The position numbers were made by a program, and so were the translations under genes. A DNA stretch of 64,000 bases from Alicyclobacillus mali. GTDB taxonomy: Bacteria > Bacillota > Bacilli > Alicyclobacillales > Alicyclobacillaceae. Positions within the stretch are counted from its first letter, which is position 1. Each line of letters begins with the position of its first letter. The notes under the pieces were generated by a model that was not told where the DNA came from, searched no databases, and saw only the letters and a list, made by a program, of their open reading frames with translations. The DNA lies in the NCBI RefSeq assembly GCF_017329565.1, contig NZ_JAFMTT010000002.1; one strand, written 5' to 3'. Positions 24,946 through 33,226 of the stretch are shown one piece after another.

Positions 24946-25837
24946 CGTTCCCCCATCCCCTCGTCTCCACGGATGTGCCGTCCTGGTACCACACCTTTGC
25001 CTGCGCGCCCGCCGCCTCGCACAACGGCTCAAGTTCGTCTGGTTCCACCAACATGCAGGCGGTGGCGAGGCCGTCCGCCATCATGGCGTACGGGGCGACG
25101 ACGGTCGCCGCCAGGGCCTGGGCTCGTCCGGGGCGCGGATGCCACAGGTGACAGGCCCCACGGGGGCTCCGCCGCGCGTACAGCCCGGACGAACACACGC
25201 TGCCCGAGGCCACACGAAGCATCGTCGGCAGAAAGCCCGGGATCTCGTGGCGCACCTCAACCTCCCACGGACCGCCGTCTGGCGCGGAGCCAAACGCGGC
25301 GAGATCGCCGCCCGCGTTGACCAGGGCGCCGTCCAGCTGAGCACCGCGAAGGCGCGCCAGGGCGAGATCCACCGCGTAGCCCTTCGCCACGGCGCCGAGA
25401 TCGAGGAGCAGGGGGCGGCGCGTTCGCACGGCCGTGCGCGCCGGGTCGAGCTCCACGTCTCGAAACGTCACATCCGGCGAGCACTCGGGCCAAGAAAGTC
25501 GTTTGCCCGTCTGATAATCCCGATCAAAGCCGAGCGCGGCCAGGTGATGGCCGCAGGCCGGATCGAAGCGGCCGTCCGTCCACTCGGCGAGCCAGAGGGC
25601 AACCTGCAGCGGGTACCAGACGTGCGGCGAGACGCGCAGCCACATCCCGGGTGTTGCTGCGATGCGGGCGACGTCGCTGTCCAGGCGAAAGCGCGTCGTC
25701 ACCGCCTCCACCTCGTAGAAGGCGCCCACTGCGTCGTCGAGCGCCCGCACCAGCTCCTGCTCGCTCGCGCCCTCTCGCCACCCCGCCATGTCGATCCGCG
25801 TGTCCATGGCCACATACGCGCGGCGGACGTACGTCAT
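24932..25837 (-). CDS. apbE: FAD:protein FMN transferase, second ApbE
   Basis: A 301-residue ApbE-family protein. Core segments are TTRFRLDSDVAR, DLGAVAKGYAVDLALA, ALVNAGGDLAAFG and the C-terminal ATVVAPYAMMADGLATACM. The LDPxTG metal segment seen in other ApbE proteins is replaced by LWHPRPGRAQALA, a notable change at a magnesium site. ATG at 25837 overlaps the upstream FMN-binding gene stop by four bases. The cluster supplies the likely substrate: the SGAT protein just upstream. Expected to act outside the membrane, but no clear signal peptide is visible. Confidence 0.88.
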   Translation of the reverse strand: MTYVRRAYVAMDTRIDMAGWREGASEQELVRALDDAVGAFYEVEAVTTRFRLDSDVARIAATPGMWLRVSPHVWYPLQVALWLAEWTDGRFDPACGHHLAALGFDRDYQTGKRLSWPECSPDVTFRDVELDPARTAVRTRRPLLLDLGAVAKGYAVDLALARLRGAQLDGALVNAGGDLAAFGSAPDGGPWEVEVRHEIPGFLPTMLRVASGSVCSSGLYARRSPRGACHLWHPRPGRAQALAATVVAPYAMMADGLATACMLVEPDELEPLCEAAGAQAKVWYQDGTSVETRGWGNGDLA

Positions 25838-26298
25838 GCGCCTCCCCCCGCAGAGTCCGGATTTTTGGCCTCGTCAAGGGCCTGCTGCACGGCGAGCGCG
25901 AACGCGAACGACGACAACGTGGCGCCTGAGACAAAGCGGATGTTGGCGGATTGCGCCTTGATCACCTCGTCGGGCAGGGCGGGATCGATGTCGCTCTGTG
26001 GATAATGCGTATCGCAGCGTGTGATGACGACTTTGGCGATCCGCCCGCCGGCAATCGTGACCTCCACGCCGATGGTGCCGATTTGATCCGAGCCGGACCC
26101 TCGGTAGACGCCATCTCGATACCGCGCGCTCGCAGTTCCCCGTTTTCCTTCACCCACGTGTCGCTGGGGAGATGCCGGTGGAGAACCCGGCGACGCGCGG
26201 TGCGCGTAGGGCTCCGTGGCCACGTAGCCAGCGCCGTACACCGCCGCGAGAGCCGCGGTGCAGATGGCGACGAGCGGCGCGCGGCCCAACTTTCCCAC
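25834..26298 (-). CDS. FMN-binding domain protein (SGAT flavinylation site)
   Basis: A 154-residue protein with an N-terminal membrane anchor (about 8-27) and an extracytoplasmic FMN_bind domain. The flavinylation motif is VSGATLSS with the acceptor Thr127; RDGVYRGSG and the conserved GTIGVEVTI precede it. ApbE attaches FMN to the Thr of this motif. GTG at 26298 is favoured because AAGGAGG lies eight bases upstream; the ATG at 26304 is two bases from it. First gene of a four-gene coupled operon. No haem motif is present. Confidence 0.9.
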   Translation of the reverse strand: MGKLGRAPLVAICTAALAAVYGAGYVATEPYAHRASPGSPPASPQRHVGEGKRGTASARYRDGVYRGSGSDQIGTIGVEVTIAGGRIAKVVITRCDTHYPQSDIDPALPDEVIKAQSANIRFVSGATLSSFAFALAVQQALDEAKNPDSAGGGA

Positions 26299-26398
26299 GG
26301 ACATCTCCTCCTTCGAGAAGCCTCTGTCCGCAGTATAGCCGTTCTCTCTGAAAGACGAATGGAGCCAGCCCGGGCTGGCTCCAACATTCATCCTTTGT

Positions 26399-26611
26399 TC
26401 ACTCCTCCGCGCACGCGCCGCGGTTGTAGCCAAGCACCAGGTACGTCCGCCCGTCCACTGCGGACACCTCCTGATAACCGTGGGTCAGGAGCGTGTACAC
26501 AGCGTCGCGGGCGAGCTCTCCCCGGTGGATGTCCGGCGCACCCGCGCTCTTCACCACCCGCACGACGCGGTTGGTGCGCTTGTCGATGGTGAGAACCACG
26601 ACATTCTCCAT
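26399..26611 (-). CDS. Small hypothetical protein, 70 aa
   Basis: A soluble 70-residue protein (begins MENVVVLTIDKRTNRVVRVV), with two beta-strand pairs and an acidic C-terminus ending in Ala-Glu-Glu. ATG at 26611 follows GAGGTG by six bases. It lies about 100 bases upstream of the FMN-binding gene on the same strand and could be cotranscribed. Family unknown. Confidence 0.5.
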   Translation of the reverse strand: MENVVVLTIDKRTNRVVRVVKSAGAPDIHRGELARDAVYTLLTHGYQEVSAVDGRTYLVLGYNRGACAEE

Positions 26612-26768
26612 GCATCTCACCTCGCTTCCACAGAGCGGTGCGTCCGCGCGGACACCGTATCGTGTGCGACGCGAGGCTTGCGCGGTATGGACAAAAGGTC
26701 CGCCAGGCGCAAAAAGGGGCCCCGGCCGCGAACGCGCCGCGGCAAGGGCCCGCCTGTGCTCACGCGAA

Positions 26769-26795
26769 GGGCCGATCGCGATTTGCGATCGGCCC
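26769..26795 (-). terminator. Perfect hairpin downstream of a small gene
   Basis: GGGCCGATCGC / GCGATCGGCCC, eleven paired bases around a five-base loop. No T-run on either strand, so it may stall or stabilise rather than terminate. It lies 12 bases past the stop of the small gene at 26807. Confidence 0.4.
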
Positions 26796-26806
26796 CGTTC
26801 AGCGAT

Positions 26807-27001
26807 TCACGCGATCTCATCCGGGACGATGGTCGCTCGTAAATCCCTCAGGTGTCCATCCGGCGTGTACAGGATGGCATCGGCCGTCCCGGCCTGATAC
26901 GCGTCCTGCACCTGCGCTTTGGTGAGGCTGAGCCCGTCGCTCGCTTCGTCGAGCCTCAGGGCTTCTCGTTCTGGCGCGCGTCTTTCGTGGCGCTCTGCCA
27001 T
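26807..27001 (-). CDS. Small hypothetical protein, 64 aa
   Basis: A charged 64-residue protein (MAERHERRAPEREALRL then KAQVQDAYQAGTADAILYTPDG). ATG at 27001 with a G-rich stretch (GGGGGGATGG) upstream. Nothing is recognised. It lies 58 bases ahead of the MFS gene end on the same strand. The C-terminal half is acidic. Confidence 0.45.
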   Translation of the reverse strand: MAERHERRAPEREALRLDEASDGLSLTKAQVQDAYQAGTADAILYTPDGHLRDLRATIVPDEIA

Positions 27002-27058
27002 CCGCCATCCCCCCGTCCATCGAACGTGATCGCCAAGCGTAGTTTGCCTCGACTGGCA

Positions 27059-28579
27059 TCAGGCATGCGCGCGATTCGCCTGAACCTTCGCCTGTTGCTC
27101 CATGAGTTTGGCATGCGAAGGCAAAAACCACGCGATCACGACGATGGCGAGGCTCACGCAGAACATGGCGAGGAAGATGTCGTGCAGCGTGTGCGCGAGC
27201 ATGCCGTCGACGAATCGCTTGACCTCAGCCGGGATGCCGGCCGCCTGTCCGCCGCCGGACAGGTTGTTGAGGATCTGCGTCAGATCTCCGCGATTCACGC
27301 CCGCTGGCGCGTTCGTGCGCACGTAGCTCACCGTGATGCTGTTGAACAGGCTGCCAAACACCGTCACGCCGAGCGTCTGGCCGAGCGCTCGTGCGAACTG
27401 GTTCGATCCCGTGGCGGCGCCGCGCATCTGCCAGCTCACCACGGACTGAATCATGACGGTGGTGGGCGTGTTCAGGTATCCCATGCCGAGGCCCATGACA
27501 ATCATGACGCCGACGAAGAACCAGTACGGCGTGCCGAGCTTAATGGCGAGGAGCCACGCGGCGGCCACAGCCACGAGGAGCGTCCCGATGACTGTCGTCC
27601 GCTTGGCGCCGATGCGGTACATGTACCGCCCGGACAGGGTCGACGCGAGCGGCCACGCGAGCGACATCGGCATGAGCGTGAGGCCCGAGTTCGTCGCGCT
27701 GTGCCCGAGGATGGTCTGAATCCACATGGGCAGGTACACGTTGCCGCCGATGAGCACGAACGCGGCCAAAAACGCCAACACGTCCGACACGGCGATCACG
27801 GGATTGGAGAGCAACTTGAGCGGCAGCATGGGTTCGTCAACCTTCGCCTCGATCCACACGAAGGCCGCGAGAAAGACGGCGCTCGCCACAAATAGCCCGA
27901 GGATGACGGCGCTCGTCCACGCGTACTTGCTGCCGCCGTTCAGGAGCGCATAGAGCAACGACGAGACGCCGACGGTGAAGACCAAGGCGCCCCACACGTC
28001 CACGCGGTGCTGGTGGCGCTCAAACCGCTCGTGCAGGAAGAGAAGCACCAGGACGAGCGAGAGCGCGCCGACGGGCACGTTGATGTAGAAGATCCAGCGC
28101 CAGCTGACGTGATCGACAAACAGGCCGCCGACCAAGGGGCCGAGAAGTCCCGCGACGCCCCAGACGGAGCTGAACAAGCCCTGCATGCGGGCGCGCTCCT
28201 CACCCTGAAAGATGTCGCCGATGATGGTGAACGTCACGGGCATGACTGCGCCGGCCCCGAGACCCTGAAAGGCGCGGAACCAGACGAGCTCCGCCATGTT
28301 CTGCGACAGGCCGGACAGCGCGGAACCTATGACAAACAATACGACGCCGATGCAGAAGATGGTCTTGCGGCCGAACAGATCGGCCAGCTTGCCGTAGATG
28401 GGCGTCGTCACGCACGTGGTCAGCGTGTAGATGGCGAAGACCCAACTGTATAAGTTCAAACCGTGCAACTGGCGGACGATGTGCGGCATCGCCGTGCTCA
28501 CGACGGTGACGTCGATGGCGACCAAAAACACGGCGAGCATCATCGCCACGGAGACCATCCGCCTGTTGGTGTGATGCAT
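27059..28579 (-). CDS. MFS drug:proton antiporter, DHA2 type
   Basis: A 506-residue transporter with 14 predicted helices, the DHA2 (EmrB/QacA) family. The membrane-entry signature FLVAIDVTVVSTAMPHI, the loop YGKLADLFGRKTIF and PVTFTIIGDIFQGEERARMQGL are typical. Probably exports lipophilic compounds; substrate unknown. ATG at 28579 follows GGAGGGGGG by ten bases; a GTG two codons before is an alternative. Not in an operon with panC, which lies upstream in the same direction with its own stop 96 bases away. Confidence 0.9.
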   Translation of the reverse strand: MHHTNRRMVSVAMMLAVFLVAIDVTVVSTAMPHIVRQLHGLNLYSWVFAIYTLTTCVTTPIYGKLADLFGRKTIFCIGVVLFVIGSALSGLSQNMAELVWFRAFQGLGAGAVMPVTFTIIGDIFQGEERARMQGLFSSVWGVAGLLGPLVGGLFVDHVSWRWIFYINVPVGALSLVLVLLFLHERFERHQHRVDVWGALVFTVGVSSLLYALLNGGSKYAWTSAVILGLFVASAVFLAAFVWIEAKVDEPMLPLKLLSNPVIAVSDVLAFLAAFVLIGGNVYLPMWIQTILGHSATNSGLTLMPMSLAWPLASTLSGRYMYRIGAKRTTVIGTLLVAVAAAWLLAIKLGTPYWFFVGVMIVMGLGMGYLNTPTTVMIQSVVSWQMRGAATGSNQFARALGQTLGVTVFGSLFNSITVSYVRTNAPAGVNRGDLTQILNNLSGGGQAAGIPAEVKRFVDGMLAHTLHDIFLAMFCVSLAIVVIAWFLPSHAKLMEQQAKVQANRAHA

Positions 28580-28674
28580 CCTCACGCCCCCCTCCCCAAA
28601 TCGATCAAAGCCGCCGCCCATTGTAGTCGAAGAGGATCCGCCGAGCAAGGGAGGACGAGGCGCGCGCAGAAGAC

Positions 28675-29541
28675 CTACGGATCCACGTGGAACTGGAAGT
28701 TGTCGATGAGCCGTGCCTTGCCGAAGTACGCGGCGACGGCGAGCATGATGTCGCCCTCGATGCGCTCGATGGGCTCGAGATCCGGCATGGAGACGAGATC
28801 GGCGTAGTCGAGCCGGGCGACTGGATCCGCCTCAATCCGCTCGCGCATGCCCTGGCGAATGACGTCCGCGCGCCGCTCGCCAGCCAAAATGGCGTCTTTT
28901 GCCCAGCTCAACGTGCGGTAGAGGACGACGGCGTGTTCTCGCTCCTCGGGCGTCAGGTAGACGTTTCGAGAGCTCTTGGCGAGGCCGTCCGGCTCGCGCA
29001 CCGTGGGCACCCCGACAATGCGGACGGGGAAGTTGAGATCCGCGACCATGCGCTGAATGATGGCGATCTGCTGCCCGTCCTTTTGTCCGAAGCAGGCGAT
29101 GTCGGGCTGCACGATGTGAAACAGCTTCGAGACGACCGTGGCAACGCCGGCGAAGTGGCCCGGGCGGGATTGGCCGCACAGGCGATCCGACAGGGCCGGG
29201 AGCGACACCTCCGTGCGAATGGGCTGCGGGTACATCTCGTCGACGCTCGGCGCGAAGACGGCGTCCGCGGCGCCCTGCTGGCAGAGCAGGCCGAGGTCCC
29301 GGTCGAGATCGCGCGGGTAGCTCGCGAAGTCCTCGCGCGGGCCGAATTGAAGCGGATTGACGAAGATGCTGACGACGACGAAGTCCGCCTCCTGCCGGGC
29401 CCGCTCGACGAGCGCGAGATGACCCTCGTGCAGGTAGCCCATGGTGGGCACGAGCGCCACCTGCCGGCCTTCGCGGCGCACAGTTTGCACCGACTGACGC
29501 ACCTCGGCGATGGTGCGCAGAAGCCGAGGACGCTCACTCAC
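28675..29541 (-). CDS. panC: Pantothenate synthetase
   Basis: Joins pantoate and beta-alanine in pantothenate (vitamin B5) synthesis. Of 288 residues, the nucleotide-binding motifs are PTMGYLHEGH and KSSRNVYL (the family KMSSRN), with GQKDGQQIAIIQRM. GTG at 29541 overlaps the panB stop (GTGAGTGA) and has GGGGGTGG upstream. Longer starts lack a ribosome site. Last of three coupled genes. Confidence 0.96.
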   Translation of the reverse strand: MSERPRLLRTIAEVRQSVQTVRREGRQVALVPTMGYLHEGHLALVERARQEADFVVVSIFVNPLQFGPREDFASYPRDLDRDLGLLCQQGAADAVFAPSVDEMYPQPIRTEVSLPALSDRLCGQSRPGHFAGVATVVSKLFHIVQPDIACFGQKDGQQIAIIQRMVADLNFPVRIVGVPTVREPDGLAKSSRNVYLTPEEREHAVVLYRTLSWAKDAILAGERRADVIRQGMRERIEADPVARLDYADLVSMPDLEPIERIEGDIMLAVAAYFGKARLIDNFQFHVDP

Positions 29542-30403
29542 GCGGGCCACCCCCGTGCCGCTCGACCATGGATTGAAAGAGCCGCAGCTCCCCATCCTGC
29601 AGGTGAACGGTCTGTTCCTCGCCCGGGAACACGCCTTGCGCGACCTCCTCGATGTATTGGCGCGCGGCGTCTCGGATGACGGACGCGAGGTCCGCGTAGC
29701 GCTTGTTGTGCTTCGGAATATAGCCCGAGGTGTAACCGATGAAGTCGTGGAAGACGAGCACCTGCCCGTCGCAGTCTGGCCCCGCGCCGATGCCGATGGT
29801 GGGAATGGACAGCCGGTGCGTGATCTCGGCCGCGACTTCCGCAGGAACCGCTTCGAGCACGATGCTGAACGCGCCAGCCTCTTCGAGCGCCAGGGCGTCT
29901 TCCATCATCTCGAGGGCGCGATCGGCCGTCTTGCCCTGCACGGCAAACCCACCAAAGGCATGCACAGACTGCGGCGTGAGGCCGATGTGGCCCATGACAG
30001 GAATGCCGGCTTCGACGAGGCGGCGCACCGTCTTGGCCATCTCGCGCCCGCCTTCGAGCTTGACGCCGTGCACGCCGCCCTCCTGCATCAGCCGCCCAGC
30101 CGATCGCAGGGCCTCCTCGGCCGACACCTGATACGTCAGAAAGGGCAGATCCGCCACGACCATGGCGCCTTCCGCACCGCGCGAGACGAGGCTTGCGTGG
30201 TAGACCATGTGATCCAGCGTCACCGGCACGGTGGTCGGCTGCCCCTGCACCACCATCCCGAGCGAGTCGCCGACCAAGAGCACGTGAACGCCCGCCTCAG
30301 ACAAGAGTTTGGCGGTCGGATAATCATACGCTGTCAGCATGGCGATTTTCTCGCCCGCCCGCTTCATGTTGGCGAGCGTGCGCACGGTCACTGTGCGTGC
30401 CAT
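29534..30403 (-). CDS. panB: 3-methyl-2-oxobutanoate hydroxymethyltransferase
   Basis: First step of pantothenate synthesis, transferring a hydroxymethyl group from methylene-tetrahydrofolate to ketoisovalerate. A 289-residue TIM barrel with MLTAYDYPTAKLL, LLVGDSLGMVVQG, VKLEGG and GIGAGPDCDGQVLVFHD. ATG at 30403 with GGGGGA. Its start abuts the stop of the DUF2520 gene and it overlaps panC. Confidence 0.96.
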   Translation of the reverse strand: MARTVTVRTLANMKRAGEKIAMLTAYDYPTAKLLSEAGVHVLLVGDSLGMVVQGQPTTVPVTLDHMVYHASLVSRGAEGAMVVADLPFLTYQVSAEEALRSAGRLMQEGGVHGVKLEGGREMAKTVRRLVEAGIPVMGHIGLTPQSVHAFGGFAVQGKTADRALEMMEDALALEEAGAFSIVLEAVPAEVAAEITHRLSIPTIGIGAGPDCDGQVLVFHDFIGYTSGYIPKHNKRYADLASVIRDAARQYIEEVAQGVFPGEEQTVHLQDGELRLFQSMVERHGGGPRE

Positions 30404-31303
30404 CTACATTCCCCCTGTATCCGCAAACCATTGTGACAGGCGGCCCGCCGCCTCGGAATCGAGCGTCCCCTTCGCCACCGCGATGGGCACGGTGGCCGCT
30501 GCGAGGGCGAGATACACGCGGCGCGCGGCCGGATCGCGCTCGAGGGCGCGCAGGTGCTCGGCCACGGTGTCCACGTCGCCGCGCTCGATGGGCCCGGTGA
30601 GCGCGGCCGGGATCCCGAGCGACGCCAGATTTTCAAGCGTCCTCCGCGCGAGCGGCAACAGGCTCTTCGCCCCCTCGGGCAGGGGCGCGAGACGCGACGC
30701 GGTGGCCATGAGGGCGATCACGGCGTTGGACGCAAGCACCGCCGCGGCGTGATACGCTGGCTTGTCCGCCGCCGCGATGGCAAACGGGCGGGCTCCCCAC
30801 GCCTCTGCGAGGGAAAAGGCCAGGCGCACGGCCTCGGGCTGCCCTTCCACGGCCACGGCCACGCCCCTCAGCCGCTCGGCGTCGTCCTCATCGCCCGCAA
30901 ACGTCTGCAGCGGGTGCACGCTCGCCGTCTTCACGCCACGAACGGCCGCCTGCTCCAGGACGTCGCTCGCGAGTGCGCCCGAGGTGTGAAACACCACCTG
31001 CCCGCGCCGCCAGGCCCCCGCCTCTGCGAACTGACGGCACACCGAGGCGATGGCCCCGTCAGGCACGGTCATCCAGGCGATGTCTGCTCGCGCCATGACC
31101 TCCTGCGCGCGATGCATCGCGTAGACCCGCGTCCCCGTCATCTGAGCAAAGGCCCGCGCCTTGTCGCTGTCTGGACGGCGGGCGACGGCACCCATGACCT
31201 CATAACCCGCGCGCATCGACGACAGCGCAAGGGCGACCGCCGTCCGGCCGGGCCCGACAAACACCATCCGATCAGGGCGAGCCTCGTGTTCGGCGCCGGA
31301 CAT
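30404..31303 (-). CDS. Rossmann-fold DUF2520 protein, candidate ketopantoate reductase
   Basis: A 299-residue protein: N-terminal NAD(P)-binding fold (MVFVGPGRTAVALALSSMR, VARRPDSDKARAFAQ) and a helical C-terminal DUF2520 domain. It directly precedes panB and panC, with the stop one base before panB. Ketopantoate reduction is the step between them and no panE is present here, so it is a candidate for that step (PanG-type). That role is inference from context. ATG at 31303. Confidence 0.82.
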   Translation of the reverse strand: MSGAEHEARPDRMVFVGPGRTAVALALSSMRAGYEVMGAVARRPDSDKARAFAQMTGTRVYAMHRAQEVMARADIAWMTVPDGAIASVCRQFAEAGAWRRGQVVFHTSGALASDVLEQAAVRGVKTASVHPLQTFAGDEDDAERLRGVAVAVEGQPEAVRLAFSLAEAWGARPFAIAAADKPAYHAAAVLASNAVIALMATASRLAPLPEGAKSLLPLARRTLENLASLGIPAALTGPIERGDVDTVAEHLRALERDPAARRVYLALAAATVPIAVAKGTLDSEAAGRLSQWFADTGGM

Positions 31304-31427
31304 CGCACCGCCTTCCCTTCCCTGTTGGAACATCGCGTTTCGAAGTGATTGTACCAGTCCGGCATGAAAATGTGGAATTGAGCCAACCTTGTGGAGAGAG
31401 CTACCATGCGCAGGGAGGCAAAAGGCC

Positions 31428-31844
31428 ATGCAGGCGTTCTGGCACTGGATCCGCCGTGAAGACCATTTCCCTCGCCACGCCAAGCTGCTCGGGGCAGCCG
31501 CGTTTGCGCTCGGCCTCGCGTGCGCAGTCATGCCGCGGACGGGCGTGCTCCGGCTTGAGCCCATCGCCGTGGTCTGCGGGACCGTCTGCCTGTGGGCAGG
31601 CTTGTCCGCCCTTGGGTACGGCGTGTTTGTCCTGCTCGCCATGGACCTCATCCTGAGCCCCGCGTTCTGGCGGAGCCTCACCCACCTGGCTGCCCCGGGC
31701 TCGCTCGCCGACAGCGCGGGCGCGTACTTCGATCTCGTCGGCGTGATCGCCATGTCCGTGGCACTGGTACGACAGGCGCTCGTGAGGAGATCTGGTGACA
31801 AGGCTGCGGCGCCCACGCAGGACTCGGACCCCACCCCCAACTGA
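31428..31844 (+). CDS. Small membrane protein, 138 aa
   Basis: A protein with about four hydrophobic segments (LLGAAAFALGLACAVM, IAVVCGTVCLWAGLSALGYG, VFVLLAMDLILS, FDLVGVIAMSVALV). ATG at 31428 follows GGAGG by nine bases. The stop is 14 bases before the MFS start and the gene runs in the same direction, so it is likely cotranscribed. Not recognised. Confidence 0.6.
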   Translation: MQAFWHWIRREDHFPRHAKLLGAAAFALGLACAVMPRTGVLRLEPIAVVCGTVCLWAGLSALGYGVFVLLAMDLILSPAFWRSLTHLAAPGSLADSAGAYFDLVGVIAMSVALVRQALVRRSGDKAAAPTQDSDPTPN

Positions 31845-31857
31845 AGGAGGCGAGCAC

Positions 31858-33078
31858 ATGCGGCACCGCGCATGGCTTGGGATCTTGGCCGCCAGCCTCA
31901 TCCCGTTTGTCCTGACGCTCGGCAATTCGATGATGGTGCCCGTGGTCCCCGTGATGCAGTCGGCTTTCGGCGTCTCGCGGACCGCGGCGAGCCTGCTCAT
32001 CACGGCGTATTCCGTCATTGCGGTCGTTCTCATGCCGGTGGCAGGATTCGTCTCAGACCGGGTGAGCCGCAGGCGACTGGCCATGGCGGCGCTCGCGCTG
32101 GCCGCCGTCGGCGGTGGCATCGCGGCCGTCGGCGCCTCGGCCGCCCACAGCTACGCGTGGGTGCTCGCGGGCCGCGTGGTACAGGGCGTCGGCGCGGCCT
32201 TCTCGATGCCGCTGGCGCTTCCCCTTGCGGGCGATCTCGCCGATCCGCGCGGCCGCGGGCGTGCGGCCGGGTTCACGGAAGTCGGCAACACCGTCGGCAA
32301 GCTCGTGAGTCCGCTTCTCGGCGCGCTGCTCGCAACCTGGGCGTTCTTCGCGCCGTTCTGGGCAGTGTTCGCGCTCTGTGGAACGCTCGCGGCCGCCATC
32401 GCGTGGATGATCCCGGGCGAGCGCCATCCGGCCCCACGCGCAAAGCGCCCCACGGGGTGGCGCCGCGCGTTTCGCGAGCACGCATCTCTTCTCGGCGCCA
32501 CCTACCTGAGCGGCGCGGTCTGCATGTTGTGCCTGTTCGGCGGACTGGTCAACCTCTCGGAAGCGCTCGCGGATAGCGCCCACGTGCCGGAATGGCAGAA
32601 CGGCCTGCTGCTTTCCATTCCACAGGCCATGCTTTGCCTGGCAAGCCTCGTCATGGGCTTGTTTGCGGATCGATGGAAGGCGCCGGTTCGCGCCGCCATC
32701 TGGCTCGGCCTTGGTTGGACCGCCGCGTCGTTCGGCGCCGCGGGCACGTTCCAGCACATGACCTACCAAATCACGGCGGTGAGCCTCGGCGCGTTCGGCA
32801 TCGGCACGGCCGTCACGGCCATCGACGCGCGCCTCGCCACCGCGCTCTCGCGCGACGTGCGTGGCAGCCTGTCGTCGCTCTACACGAGCGCTCGCTTCCT
32901 GGGGCCCACGCTGGGCCCACCGCTCGCATCCTGGCTACAGAGATTCGGCCCAGGAGCGCCTTACATGACACTCGGCGCCTTTGCCCTTGCGGCAGCCCTC
33001 ACCTCCGGCGCGCTTCTCTGGCGAAGCGCCCGAAACCACGAGCCGGCGAGCTCAGAGCGCCAACCAGCCCATACCTAG
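31858..33078 (+). CDS. MFS transporter
   Basis: A 406-residue 12-helix transporter. The signature loop is GFVSDRVSRRRLAM and an inner MGLFADRWKAPV. ATG at 31858 has GAAGGAGG seven bases upstream. It fits the DHA1/ACS-like drug or metabolite exporter set; the substrate is not readable. The second half has GIGTAVTAIDARLATALSRDVRGSLSSLYTSARF, common in YceI-like exporters. Confidence 0.85.
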   Translation: MRHRAWLGILAASLIPFVLTLGNSMMVPVVPVMQSAFGVSRTAASLLITAYSVIAVVLMPVAGFVSDRVSRRRLAMAALALAAVGGGIAAVGASAAHSYAWVLAGRVVQGVGAAFSMPLALPLAGDLADPRGRGRAAGFTEVGNTVGKLVSPLLGALLATWAFFAPFWAVFALCGTLAAAIAWMIPGERHPAPRAKRPTGWRRAFREHASLLGATYLSGAVCMLCLFGGLVNLSEALADSAHVPEWQNGLLLSIPQAMLCLASLVMGLFADRWKAPVRAAIWLGLGWTAASFGAAGTFQHMTYQITAVSLGAFGIGTAVTAIDARLATALSRDVRGSLSSLYTSARFLGPTLGPPLASWLQRFGPGAPYMTLGAFALAAALTSGALLWRSARNHEPASSERQPAHT

Positions 33079-33226
33079 ACGCTCCTGCGCGCAGATGTCC
33101 GTCCTCTGCCGCGCACCTGCGGCGCTGCCACAGGCGGCCGCATTCCATCTTCGCCCATGGCGTCCGGGTGTACAATCGGGAAGGATGGATAAGGTCCCCG
33201 ACGGACCTCTTGAAAGGAGCCGGCTC

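Noticed and set aside
26687..26842. Very basic frame on the plus strand (KRSARRKKGPRPRTRRGKG...)
   Set aside because: No ribosome site, and it lies across the hairpin and the end of an opposite-strand gene; composition follows the local GC-rich sequence.
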